5,144 nucleotides of DNA, taken from contig CAMFIX010000248.1 in assembly GCA_945952425.1 (NCBI GenBank), positions 1 through 5,144 of the forward strand, written 5' to 3'. A program made the translations under genes and the position numbers. The stretch comes from an uncultured Pseudorhodobacter sp. Lineage in GTDB: Bacteria; Pseudomonadota; Alphaproteobacteria; Rhodobacterales; Rhodobacteraceae. The first letter of the stretch is position 1, and every line of letters starts with the position of its first letter. Below, one piece after another: positions 1 to 5,144 of this stretch. The notes beneath the pieces were generated by a model that was not told where the DNA came from, did no database searches, and was given only the letters and a program-made list of their open reading frames with translations.

Positions 1-11
1 CTCTTGACCAT
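1..11 (-). CDS. Possible start of a truncated gene downstream of trpS (three codons only)
   Basis: On the minus strand an ATG at 11-9 is followed by GTC and AAG codons (Met-Val-Lys) before the window ends. An AGGA Shine-Dalgarno-like motif (21-18) lies 6 nt upstream, which is good spacing. If real, this would be the next gene of a trpS-led unit, 72 bp after the trpS stop. Three codons say nothing about the product, and such a motif can arise by chance, so this is only a candidate. Confidence 0.25.
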
Positions 12-83
12 GAACTGTCCTGCCGCGCTTCAGGGGCGGGCATGGTGGCCTGCGCCGGCATCCCGACGCAAGTGCACCCTGCG
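12..83. other. Intergenic stretch after trpS with a weak hairpin
   Basis: This short non-coding stretch follows the trpS stop. A 6-bp inverted repeat (GACGCA at 65-70, TGCGTC at 80-85, 9-nt loop) overlaps the first two bases of the trpS stop triplet as read on the plus strand (84-86). In the direction of trpS transcription it is followed by GGGATGCCGG rather than a T-run, so it does not look like a standard intrinsic terminator. No RNA gene or repeat is visible. Confidence 0.4.
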
Positions 84-1124
84 TCACCGGCTGCGGACGA
101 AGCCGACGATGTCCTTGACCTCGCGCATGATCGGCGCCGCGATCGCATCGGCACGGGCCGCCCCTTCGCCGAGGATCGCGTCGATATGGCTGGGATCCGC
201 CAGCAGGCGGCGCATCTCGTCGGCAATCGGCGCGAGCTTCTCGACCGCGAGATCGACCAGCGCCGCCTTGAAGCCGGAGAACTGGCCGCCGCCGAACTGC
301 TTGAGCACGGCGTCCTTCGAGGTGCCGGAGAGGCCGGCATAGATGCCGACGAGGTTCTCGGCCTCCGGACGACCTTCCAGGCCCTTCTCCTCGGAGGGCA
401 GCGCCTCCGGATCGGTCTTGGCCTTGCGGATCTTCTGGGCGATGGCGTCGGCATCGTCGGTCAGGTTGATGCGGCTTTGGTCGGAAGGGTCCGACTTCGA
501 CATCTTTTTCGTGCCGTCGCGCAAAGACATGACCCGCGTCGCAGCGCCCTCGATCAAGGGCTCGACCACGGGGAAGAAATTCACCCCGTAATCGTTGTTG
601 AACTTGATCGCGATGTCGCGGCACAGCTCCAGGTGCTGCTTTTGATCCTCGCCCACCGGCACCATCGTCGCATGATAGGTCAGGATGTCGGCGGCCATCA
701 ACGAGGGATAGGCGAAGAGCCCGAGCGAGACATTCTCACTGTTCTTCCCCGCCTTGTCCTTGAACTGCGTCATCCGGCTCATCCAGCCCATGCGCGCGAT
801 GCAGTTGAAAATCCAGCCCAATTCGGCATGGGCGGAAACCTGGCTCTGGTTGAACAGGATCGAGCGCTTGGGGTCGATGCCCGCCGCGATGAAGGCCGCG
901 GCCCCCTCACGGGTCTGCTGGCGCAGCCGCTCGGGCTCTTGCCAGACGGTGATCGCGTGCATGTCGACGAGGCAATAGATCGTCTCGATCCCCTCATCCT
1001 GCTTTTCGACGAACCGCTTCAGCGCGCCGAGATAATTCCCAAGGGTCAACCCGCCCGAAGGCTGGATGCCCGAGAAGATCCGGGGTTTGAAGCTGGCTTG
1101 AGGCGTTTGGACCGCATCGGCCAT
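84..1124 (-). CDS. trpS: Tryptophanyl-tRNA synthetase (TrpRS), class Ic
   Basis: TrpRS activates L-tryptophan with ATP and charges tRNA-Trp in the cytoplasm; bacterial enzymes of this class act as homodimers. The 346-residue product has the family's usual length and is complete. Visible signatures are FSGIQPSGGLTLGNYLGAL near the N-terminus, containing the HIGH-equivalent TLGN (27-30). MTQFKDK follows at 118-124. YPSLMAADIL (139-148) has Asp146 at the place of the indole-binding aspartate, and VPVGEDQKQHLEL spans 155-167. The KKMSKSDP loop has KMSKS at 207-211. I chose the ATG at 1124 over the in-frame ATG at 1136: GGAG (1134-1131) sits 6 nt before it, and the shorter form opens close to the conserved core. 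The longer start would lack a clear ribosome site. The gene is divergent from the rhomboid-like gene, and a candidate promoter lies in the gap. No lesion is seen. Confidence 0.97.
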   Translation of the reverse strand: MADAVQTPQASFKPRIFSGIQPSGGLTLGNYLGALKRFVEKQDEGIETIYCLVDMHAITVWQEPERLRQQTREGAAAFIAAGIDPKRSILFNQSQVSAHAELGWIFNCIARMGWMSRMTQFKDKAGKNSENVSLGLFAYPSLMAADILTYHATMVPVGEDQKQHLELCRDIAIKFNNDYGVNFFPVVEPLIEGAATRVMSLRDGTKKMSKSDPSDQSRINLTDDADAIAQKIRKAKTDPEALPSEEKGLEGRPEAENLVGIYAGLSGTSKDAVLKQFGGGQFSGFKAALVDLAVEKLAPIADEMRRLLADPSHIDAILGEGAARADAIAAPIMREVKDIVGFVRSR

Positions 1125-1130
1125 GGTGAT

Positions 1131-1134
1131 CTCC
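1131..1134 (-). promoter_or_regulatory. Ribosome binding site deciding the trpS start
   Basis: GGAG on the minus strand lies 6 nt before the ATG at 1124. It overlaps the alternative upstream ATG (1136-1134), so only the downstream start has properly placed Shine-Dalgarno pairing. This supports a 346-residue rather than a 350-residue TrpRS. Confidence 0.65.
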
Positions 1135-1152
1135 ATCTGGAAGTTTCAGGTC

Positions 1153-1176
1153 TTCGGGCTTATCCAAGCGCCCGAA
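1153..1176. repeat. 7-bp inverted repeat in the trpS/rhomboid divergent gap
   Basis: TTCGGGC (1153-1159) and GCCCGAA (1170-1176) form a perfect 7-bp inverted repeat around a 10-nt centre. The centre can extend the pairing through GCTT/AAGC (1158-1161 with 1166-1169) around the tetraloop ATCC. It lies between two divergent genes and covers the candidate -10 element and part of the spacer of trpS. That placement is compatible with an operator. If transcription starts upstream of it, it could instead be a leader hairpin. Confidence 0.45.
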
Positions 1177-1185
1177 CCCCGTCAA
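1159..1185 (-). promoter_or_regulatory. Candidate sigma-70-type promoter for trpS
   Basis: On the minus strand TTGACG (1185-1180) matches five of six bases of the -35 consensus. GATAAG (1164-1159) matches the four central bases of the -10 consensus. The spacer is 15 bp, shorter than the preferred 17. Transcription would start near 1152, leaving a leader of about 28 nt before the trpS ATG. This is a by-eye match in GC-rich DNA and could be chance. Confidence 0.35.
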
Positions 1186-1202
1186 TTGCCCCAAGGCCGC
1201 CC

Positions 1203-1913
1203 ATGTCCGATCCCGATGACCGCCCCGCGCCCCTGAACCCCTTGCCGATGATCGCCTGGGTGCTGGCCCTGCCGATGATCGCGCTGGAGATCGTGCTGTC
1301 CCTCGGCGAAAACCAGCTCGCGGGCGGGCCTGCCGCCATCGGCTGGCGGGCCGAGGCGATCCAGTGGCTGGCCTTCGATCCGGAGTATCTGCGCCAGATG
1401 CTGGAATATGGGCAGTTCCCGGTCGATGGGCTCTGGCGGCCCTTCACCCATGTCTTCGTGAATGCCGACCTGACGGGCACGCTCTTTTCCGTCGTCATCC
1501 TGCTGGCGCTGGCGAAATTCGTGGGCGAGGTGTTCCGCTGGTGGGCGGTGCTGGCGATCTTTGTCGCGGCGGCGGGCTGCGGGGCACTGGTCTATGCGGC
1601 GATCCCCTGGACCAAGGCGGCGCTGATCGGGGGATGGCCCGCGAATTACGGGCTGATCGGGGCCTTCACCTGGGTGCAATGGATGCGCCAGCGGATCACC
1701 GGCGTCTCGAACAACGCCTTCCGGCTGATCGGCTTTCTGCTCGGCGTGCGCATTGTTTTCGGCGTGGTGGCGCTGGTGGCGGGCGGGGTCAACCAATCGG
1801 TCGGCTGGATGTGGGTGTCCGAGGCGATGGGTTTCGCCGTGGGCTTCGGGCTGAGCTACCTCGTCGTGCCGGGCGGCGGACGCGCGATTTTGGAGCGCAT
1901 CCGCCGGCGCTGA
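1203..1913 (+). CDS. Rhomboid-fold membrane protein, probable inactive pseudo-rhomboid
   Basis: The 236-residue product is a multi-pass inner-membrane protein with about six hydrophobic segments, near residues 14-34, 92-110, 113-134, 140-160, 173-194 and 203-222. It resembles small bacterial rhomboids: WRPFTHVFVNADLTGTLF (78-95) corresponds to the WR-x-T-x-x-F-x-H region, GGWPANYGLIGA (143-154) to the GASGAxxGLxGA active-site motif, and SEAMGFAVG (206-214) to the AHLGGFxAG motif of the last helix. In that alignment the catalytic Ser is Trp145 and the catalytic His is Glu207, while the His/Asn motif of helix 2 is missing. Proteolysis is therefore unlikely; inactive relatives such as iRhoms and derlins bind or chaperone membrane clients, but the role here is unknown. 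The ATG at 1203 has a weak AAGG (1193-1196) 6 nt upstream. The same frame is open far upstream, but that part is antisense to trpS. The gene ends tail-to-tail with the M3 peptidase gene. Automatic annotation would probably label it a rhomboid family serine protease. Confidence 0.85.
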   Translation: MSDPDDRPAPLNPLPMIAWVLALPMIALEIVLSLGENQLAGGPAAIGWRAEAIQWLAFDPEYLRQMLEYGQFPVDGLWRPFTHVFVNADLTGTLFSVVILLALAKFVGEVFRWWAVLAIFVAAAGCGALVYAAIPWTKAALIGGWPANYGLIGAFTWVQWMRQRITGVSNNAFRLIGFLLGVRIVFGVVALVAGGVNQSVGWMWVSEAMGFAVGFGLSYLVVPGGGRAILERIRRR

Positions 1914-3914
1914 TCAGGCCACGTCCAACAGCCCGCGGCCTTTCAGCAAGGGCTCTACCCCCGGCATACGGCCGCGGAAGGCGGTATAGGCCTGGTCGGC
2001 CTCTTGCGAACCCCCGGCGGAGAGGATGAACTTCTCCAGCCGCGCCGCGGTGGCGGGGTCGAACGGGCTGCCCGCTTCCTCGAAAGCGGCGAAGGCGTCG
2101 GCGTCCATGACCTCGGACCACATATAGCTGTAATAGCCGCTGCTATAACCGTCGCCGCTGAAGACATGGGCGAAATGCGGCGTGGCGTGGCGCATGCGGA
2201 TGGCATGGGGCAGGCCCATTTCCGCCAGGACTTCCTCCTGCCGGGCCATGGGATCGGCGGGCGCGGGCCCTTCGTGGAAGGCGAGGTCCACCATGGCGGA
2301 GGAGACGAATTCCACCGTGGCAAAGCCCTGGTCATAGGTGCCAGCCGCCAGAAGCCGTTTCAGCATATCGGCGGGCATGGCCTCGCCCGTCTTCCAGTGG
2401 CGGGCGTATTCTTCAAGGACTTCCGGCACTTCCAGCCAGTGTTCATAGAGCTGCGAGGGCAATTCCACGAAATCCCGCGCCACATTGGTGCCCGAGATAA
2501 ACCCATAGGTCACATCGCTCAGCATCTGGTGCAAAGCATGGCCGAACTCGTGGAACAAGGTCCGCGCGTCGTCATAGGACAGAAGGCACGGCTCCCCCTT
2601 GGCGAAGTTGCAGACATTCACCACGATGGGCCGCTGCGCCCCCCCAAGCTTGCGCTGGCCGCGGATGTCCGAACACCAGGCGCCCGAGCGTTTGGAGGCC
2701 CTGGCGAAGTAATCCCCGATGAAGACCGCGATGTGCTGGCCCTTGCGCGTCACCTCCCAGGCCCGGCAATCCGGGTGGTAAAGCGGCACCGACAACTCCT
2801 GGAACTCCAGCCCGAAGAGCCTTGTGGCGCAGCCGAACATCGCCGCCAGCATCGCCTCCAGCCCCAGGTAGGGCTTCAGCACGGCCTCATCCAGGTCATG
2901 CTCGGCCTTGCGCCGCTTTTCCGAATAGTACCGCCAATCCCAGGGCTCCAAGGGCCCGGCGATCCCATCGGCATGGAGCATCCCCTCCAGCACCGCCGCG
3001 TCGGCCTCGGCCTTCGTCTTGGCCGGCGCCCAGACCCGCAGCAGCAGGTCGCGCACGGCGGCAGGGGTCTTGGCCATCTCGGGTTCCAGCTTGAAATCGG
3101 CAAAGCTGTTGTATCCCAGCAGCTTGGCGCGTTCCTCCCGCAGGGCCAAAGTCTCGGCGGCGATCCCTCGGTTGTCGGTCTCGCCCCCATTGGCGCCACG
3201 CGCCACCCAGGCCGCATAAGCCCGCGCCCGCAGGTCGCGCCGCGGTGAAAACTGCAGGAAAGGCACGATCAGCGACCGGCTGAGCGTCACGCAAGGCGCC
3301 CCATTGCCCCCCGCCGCCCGCGCCGCCTGCACGACGAAATCCGGCAGGCCTTCCAGATCGCCCTCCGCCAGCTCCATCTTCCAGGCTCGCTCGTCCGCCA
3401 ACACGTTCTGGCTGAACTTGGTCCCCAGAACCGCCAGCCGCGCCTTCACCTCGGTCAGCCGCGCCGCCGCCTCGCCCTCCAACAACGCGCCCGAGCGCAC
3501 GAACATCCGCCGATACAGCTCCAAGACCCGCAAGCGTTCGCCCGAGAGCGCCCCGCGCCCCTGCCAGACCGCCTCGATCCGCGCGAACAAGGCCTTGTTG
3601 TTCGAAACCCATGAGGCATAGTCCGAAAGCTTCGGCGCCATCTCGGACTGCAACGCCTCGCGCGCCTCATTCGAATCCGCGCCCACGAGGTTATAGAACA
3701 CCCCGCAAACCCGGCTAAGGCTTTCCTCGCTCAACTCCAAGGCCTCGATGACATTCTCGAAAGTCGGCGCCGCCTTGTCCGCCGCAATCGCCGTCACCCG
3801 CGCCCGCGCCTCTTCCAGCGCCGCCGCAAAGGCCGGCGCGAAATCCTCGTCCGCAAAGGCGCCATAAGGAGGCAGGCCAAACTCGCCGGTCCACTCGGTC
3901 AAAAGCGCATTCAT
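1914..3914 (-). CDS. M3 family zinc metallopeptidase (peptidyl-dipeptidase Dcp / oligopeptidase A type)
   Basis: This is a complete 666-residue thimet-oligopeptidase-family enzyme, close to the ~680 residues of E. coli Dcp and OpdA. It should hydrolyse short peptides in the cytoplasm; no signal peptide is visible. The zinc site is intact: HEFGH at 455-459 (His455, catalytic Glu456, His459), and Glu484 in SGTNVARDFVELPSQ lies 29 residues after the first His, where the third ligand belongs. The substrate-binding Gly/Tyr loop GDGYSSGYYSYMWSEV follows at 587-602. HPDCRAWEV, GDYFARASKRSGAW and the C-terminal GRGL look more like Dcp than OpdA, but the exact specificity is not certain. I chose the ATG at 3914 because AAAGAGG (3926-3920) lies 5 nt upstream; an in-frame ATG at 3929 would add MKEAK and absorb that site. 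The gene lies 61 bp behind the permease gene and may share its transcript. By eye, alanine codons shift from mostly GCG in the first third to mostly GCC later. Confidence 0.95.
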   Translation of the reverse strand: MNALLTEWTGEFGLPPYGAFADEDFAPAFAAALEEARARVTAIAADKAAPTFENVIEALELSEESLSRVCGVFYNLVGADSNEAREALQSEMAPKLSDYASWVSNNKALFARIEAVWQGRGALSGERLRVLELYRRMFVRSGALLEGEAAARLTEVKARLAVLGTKFSQNVLADERAWKMELAEGDLEGLPDFVVQAARAAGGNGAPCVTLSRSLIVPFLQFSPRRDLRARAYAAWVARGANGGETDNRGIAAETLALREERAKLLGYNSFADFKLEPEMAKTPAAVRDLLLRVWAPAKTKAEADAAVLEGMLHADGIAGPLEPWDWRYYSEKRRKAEHDLDEAVLKPYLGLEAMLAAMFGCATRLFGLEFQELSVPLYHPDCRAWEVTRKGQHIAVFIGDYFARASKRSGAWCSDIRGQRKLGGAQRPIVVNVCNFAKGEPCLLSYDDARTLFHEFGHALHQMLSDVTYGFISGTNVARDFVELPSQLYEHWLEVPEVLEEYARHWKTGEAMPADMLKRLLAAGTYDQGFATVEFVSSAMVDLAFHEGPAPADPMARQEEVLAEMGLPHAIRMRHATPHFAHVFSGDGYSSGYYSYMWSEVMDADAFAAFEEAGSPFDPATAARLEKFILSAGGSQEADQAYTAFRGRMPGVEPLLKGRGLLDVA

Positions 3915-3919
3915 CTTCG

Positions 3920-3926
3920 CCTCTTT
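3920..3926 (-). promoter_or_regulatory. Ribosome binding site deciding the M3 peptidase start
   Basis: AAAGAGG on the minus strand is 5 nt upstream of the ATG at 3914. The alternative in-frame ATG at 3929-3927 lies just before this motif, so starting there would translate through the ribosome site. The site favours the 666-residue form. Confidence 0.7.
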
Positions 3927-3952
3927 CATACTTGCCCAAATATCTCCGGGGT

Positions 3953-3969
3953 CTGGGGCAGCGCCCCAG
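3953..3969 (-). repeat. Perfect 7-bp hairpin between the permease and M3 peptidase genes
   Basis: CTGGGGC (3953-3959) and GCCCCAG (3963-3969) pair perfectly around a 3-nt loop. On the minus-strand transcript the hairpin lies 6 nt after the permease stop and 38 nt before the peptidase ATG. It is followed by ACCCCGGAGATATTTGGGC and not by a U-run, so it is a poor intrinsic terminator. It may act as an mRNA stabiliser, processing boundary or partial attenuator between the two genes, or be a copy of a dispersed intergenic element. Confidence 0.6.
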
Positions 3970-3975
3970 GCGACC

Positions 3976-4761
3976 TCAGCCGCCCTGCCCCACCACTTTC
4001 ATACCGCGCTCGAACCGCCGCAAGGCCAGGCTCAGCGAGATGGTCATCACGAGGTAAAGCAGCGCCACCATGTTGTAGGTCTCGAAATAGCGGAAGTTGC
4101 CCGCCGCCGCGACCTTGCCGATCTGGGTGATGTCGGCCACCCCCAGGATGGAAACCAGCGAGCTGTCCTTCACCATCGCCACGAAATCATTGCCCAGGGG
4201 AGGCAGGATCACCCGGAAGGCCTGCGGAAAGACCACCAGCCGGAACCTTTGCCAGCCGGAGAGGCCCAGCGACATCGCGGCCTCGACCTGGCCCTTGTCG
4301 ACCGATTGCAAACCGGCCCGGAAGATCTCGGCCAGGAAGGCGGAATAGGCCAAGGTCAGCGCCATGACGGCACGCGCCAGCAAAGGAAAGTCGCGCGAGC
4401 TGATGGGCGTCATCCCCAGCAACCCGGTGACCCCGTTCCACGCCCAGACCAGCCCCGGCGCGAGCACGAAGGCCACATACAGCAGCAAAACCATGATCGG
4501 CACGCCGCGGATCACCTCGATCCACAGCCGCGCGCCCTGCCGCAGCAGGCGATAGCGCGACAGGCCCGCCACCGCGAGCCCCAGGCCCAGGGCGCAGGCC
4601 ATCGCATAGGCCACCACGGTGACGCCCACCGTCACCCAGATGCCCTTGGCGAGCCCCGCCATCACATCGGAATAGACCGGATCGGCCCAGACCTCATAGC
4701 CCGCCCAAAGGCCGGTGGCGCCCAGCACCACCAGCCACCAGGGAAACTCCGGCCCTTTCAC
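3976..4761 (-). CDS. Polar amino-acid ABC transporter permease (HisM/HisQ/GlnP family)
   Basis: This is a complete 261-residue inner-membrane permease that would form part of the translocation channel of a type I ABC importer for amino acids. The family signature begins with GIWVTVGVTVVAYAMACALG (40-59) and WIEVIRGVPIMVLLLYV (80-96). The cytoplasmic ATPase-coupling EAA loop is VEAAMSLGLSGWQRFRLVVF (159-178), followed by PQAFRVILPPLGNDF and KDSSLVSILGVADI (198-211). An extra N-terminal hydrophobic helix lies at about 8-26, and a hydrophobic and loop region (about 97-125) separates the core helices. The start is GTG at 4761, directly after the binding-protein TGA and in the same frame. No clear Shine-Dalgarno is seen, so translation probably depends on reinitiation by ribosomes finishing the upstream gene. 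No ATPase gene follows; it must lie beyond the window or elsewhere. Substrate specificity cannot be read from the sequence. Confidence 0.94.
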   Translation of the reverse strand: MKGPEFPWWLVVLGATGLWAGYEVWADPVYSDVMAGLAKGIWVTVGVTVVAYAMACALGLGLAVAGLSRYRLLRQGARLWIEVIRGVPIMVLLLYVAFVLAPGLVWAWNGVTGLLGMTPISSRDFPLLARAVMALTLAYSAFLAEIFRAGLQSVDKGQVEAAMSLGLSGWQRFRLVVFPQAFRVILPPLGNDFVAMVKDSSLVSILGVADITQIGKVAAAGNFRYFETYNMVALLYLVMTISLSLALRRFERGMKVVGQGG

Positions 4762-5090
4762 TCAGTTCATCTTGTAGTCGAGGAACCACTTCTTGTTCAG
4801 CGCATCGAAAGTGCCATCGGCCTTGAGCGCCGCGATCGCCGCATTCATCGGCGCCACCAGCTCCGATCCCTTCGGGAAGATGAAGCCGAAATCCTCGGCG
4901 CCAAGGGGTTCGCCCACCAGCTTCAGCTTGCCGCCCGAGGCCTCGACATAGCCCTTGCCCGCCGTCATGTCGGTCAGCACCGTATCGACGTCGCCCGCCT
5001 TCAAGGCCTCGACCGTCGCCCCGAAGGTCTCCATAAGCTTGATGCGCGGGTTCTGCTCGTTGCCGTCCAGGACCGAGTAGACGGCGGTGT
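4762..5090 (-). CDS. Amino-acid ABC transporter substrate-binding protein, family 3, C-terminal part (5' end cut by contig end)
   Basis: About 108 C-terminal residues of a periplasmic solute-binding protein remain. The frame reads TAVYSVLDGNEQNPRIKL and runs straight into METFGATVEALKAGDVDTVL. Diagnostic features are the LKAGDVDTVLTDMTAGKGYVE segment typical of family-3 binding proteins, FGFIFPKGSEL, and the C-terminal ALKADGTFDALNKKWFLDYKMN block. The protein captures an amino acid in the periplasm and delivers it to the permease encoded immediately downstream. The internal ATG at 5034 is not the start: the frame stays open to the right, and binding-protein homology continues above it. The signal peptide and N-terminal lobe are missing because genomic sequence ends near 5090, where adapter sequence begins. 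Any residues translated beyond that are artefacts. Confidence 0.92.
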
Positions 5091-5144
5091 ATGTCTCTTA
5101 TACACATCTCCGAGCCCACGAGACTAGGCATGATCTCGTATGCC
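5091..5144 (+). other. Illumina Nextera adapter contamination (Tn5 mosaic end, Read-2 adapter, index, P7 start)
   Basis: From 5092 the sequence reads TGTCTCTTATACACATCT, which is 18 of the 19 bases of the Tn5 mosaic end used in Nextera libraries. The preceding base is A instead of the expected C. The rest of the adapter follows: CCGAGCCCACGAGAC (5110-5124), the 8-base index TAGGCATG (5125-5132), which I recognise as Nextera i7 N706, and ATCTCGTATGCC (5133-5144), the start of the P7 tail. This order is exactly that of library read-through. It is synthetic sequence left at a contig end, not genome. Confidence 0.97.

Noticed and set aside
42..1202. Long plus-strand open frame running through the trpS region into the rhomboid-like gene
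   Set aside because: It is antisense to a complete TrpRS with all its motifs and has the Arg/Asp/His-rich composition of a GC-rich shadow frame. Only the part from the ATG at 1203 is a plausible protein.
1137..1202. T-box or tryptophan attenuator upstream of trpS
   Set aside because: The gap is far too short for a T-box. There is no leader peptide with Trp codons, and T-boxes are not expected in Alphaproteobacteria.
2004..3248. 414-codon plus-strand open frame opposite the M3 peptidase gene
   Set aside because: The minus-strand frame carries the complete zinc-peptidase signature. The plus frame is low-complexity in style, shows no recognisable domain, and is a typical high-GC antisense shadow.
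3953..3969. Hairpin as an intrinsic terminator of the transporter operon
   Set aside because: The stem is good, but neither strand has a T-run after it. It is kept as a hairpin of unknown role.
5092..5109. Tn5 mosaic end as evidence of a natural transposon
   Set aside because: It is followed directly by the Nextera Read-2 adapter, an index and the P7 tail, which exist only in sequencing libraries.
4249..5127. 292-codon plus-strand open frame opposite the transporter genes
   Set aside because: It is antisense to the permease and binding-protein genes, and its C-terminus CLLYTSPSPRD is translated adapter.
4694..5131. Minus-strand open frame beginning MPSLVGSEMCIRD
   Set aside because: Its start and first residues come from the adapter, and the rest is an out-of-frame reading of the binding-protein and permease genes.
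1..5144. CRISPR array, tRNA/rRNA genes, insertion sequence or phage-defence module
   Set aside because: I saw no spaced direct repeats, no tRNA-like cloverleaf or rRNA sequence, and no transposase or defence-type domains. The coding space is filled by housekeeping and transport genes.

Overview
The window is GC-rich, densely coded bacterial DNA. The protein styles suggest an alphaproteobacterium, most likely Rhodobacterales/Rhodobacteraceae: a TrpRS opening close to its GIQPSGG motif, a Dcp-like M3 peptidase, a small rhomboid-fold membrane protein, and polar amino-acid ABC transporter parts. This assignment comes from recognising the families by eye, not from a search.

Layout, left to right. 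Positions 1-83 follow trpS and hold little except a possible start of another minus-strand gene at the very edge. Positions 84-1124 (minus) are a complete tryptophanyl-tRNA synthetase gene. A 78-bp divergent gap (1125-1202) carries a 7-bp inverted repeat that overlaps a candidate trpS promoter. Positions 1203-1913 (plus) encode a rhomboid-fold membrane protein in which every expected catalytic position appears to be lost. Its stop codon abuts the stop codon of the convergent M3 metallopeptidase gene (1914-3914, minus). Upstream of the peptidase, a 61-bp gap carries a perfect 7-bp hairpin. Then come an amino-acid ABC permease gene (3976-4761, minus, GTG start) and the 3' part of a family-3 solute-binding protein gene (4762 to about 5090, minus). 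The binding-protein stop and the permease GTG are adjacent and in the same frame.

The last ~54 bases (about 5091-5144) are not genomic. They are Illumina Nextera read-through: Tn5 mosaic end, Read-2 adapter, the 8-base index TAGGCATG, and the start of the P7 tail. The window therefore ends at a contaminated contig end, and the binding-protein gene is cut there by the assembly rather than by biology.

How the genes work together: the binding protein and permease form the periplasmic and membrane parts of a polar amino-acid importer. The ATPase gene is not in the window. The M3 peptidase follows on the same strand and may be co-transcribed, pairing amino-acid uptake with cytoplasmic peptide breakdown. 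TrpS is ordinary housekeeping. I found no convincing undescribed system. The points most worth a second look are the catalytically dead rhomboid, the hairpin leader of the peptidase gene, the operator-like repeat at trpS, and the adapter contamination.
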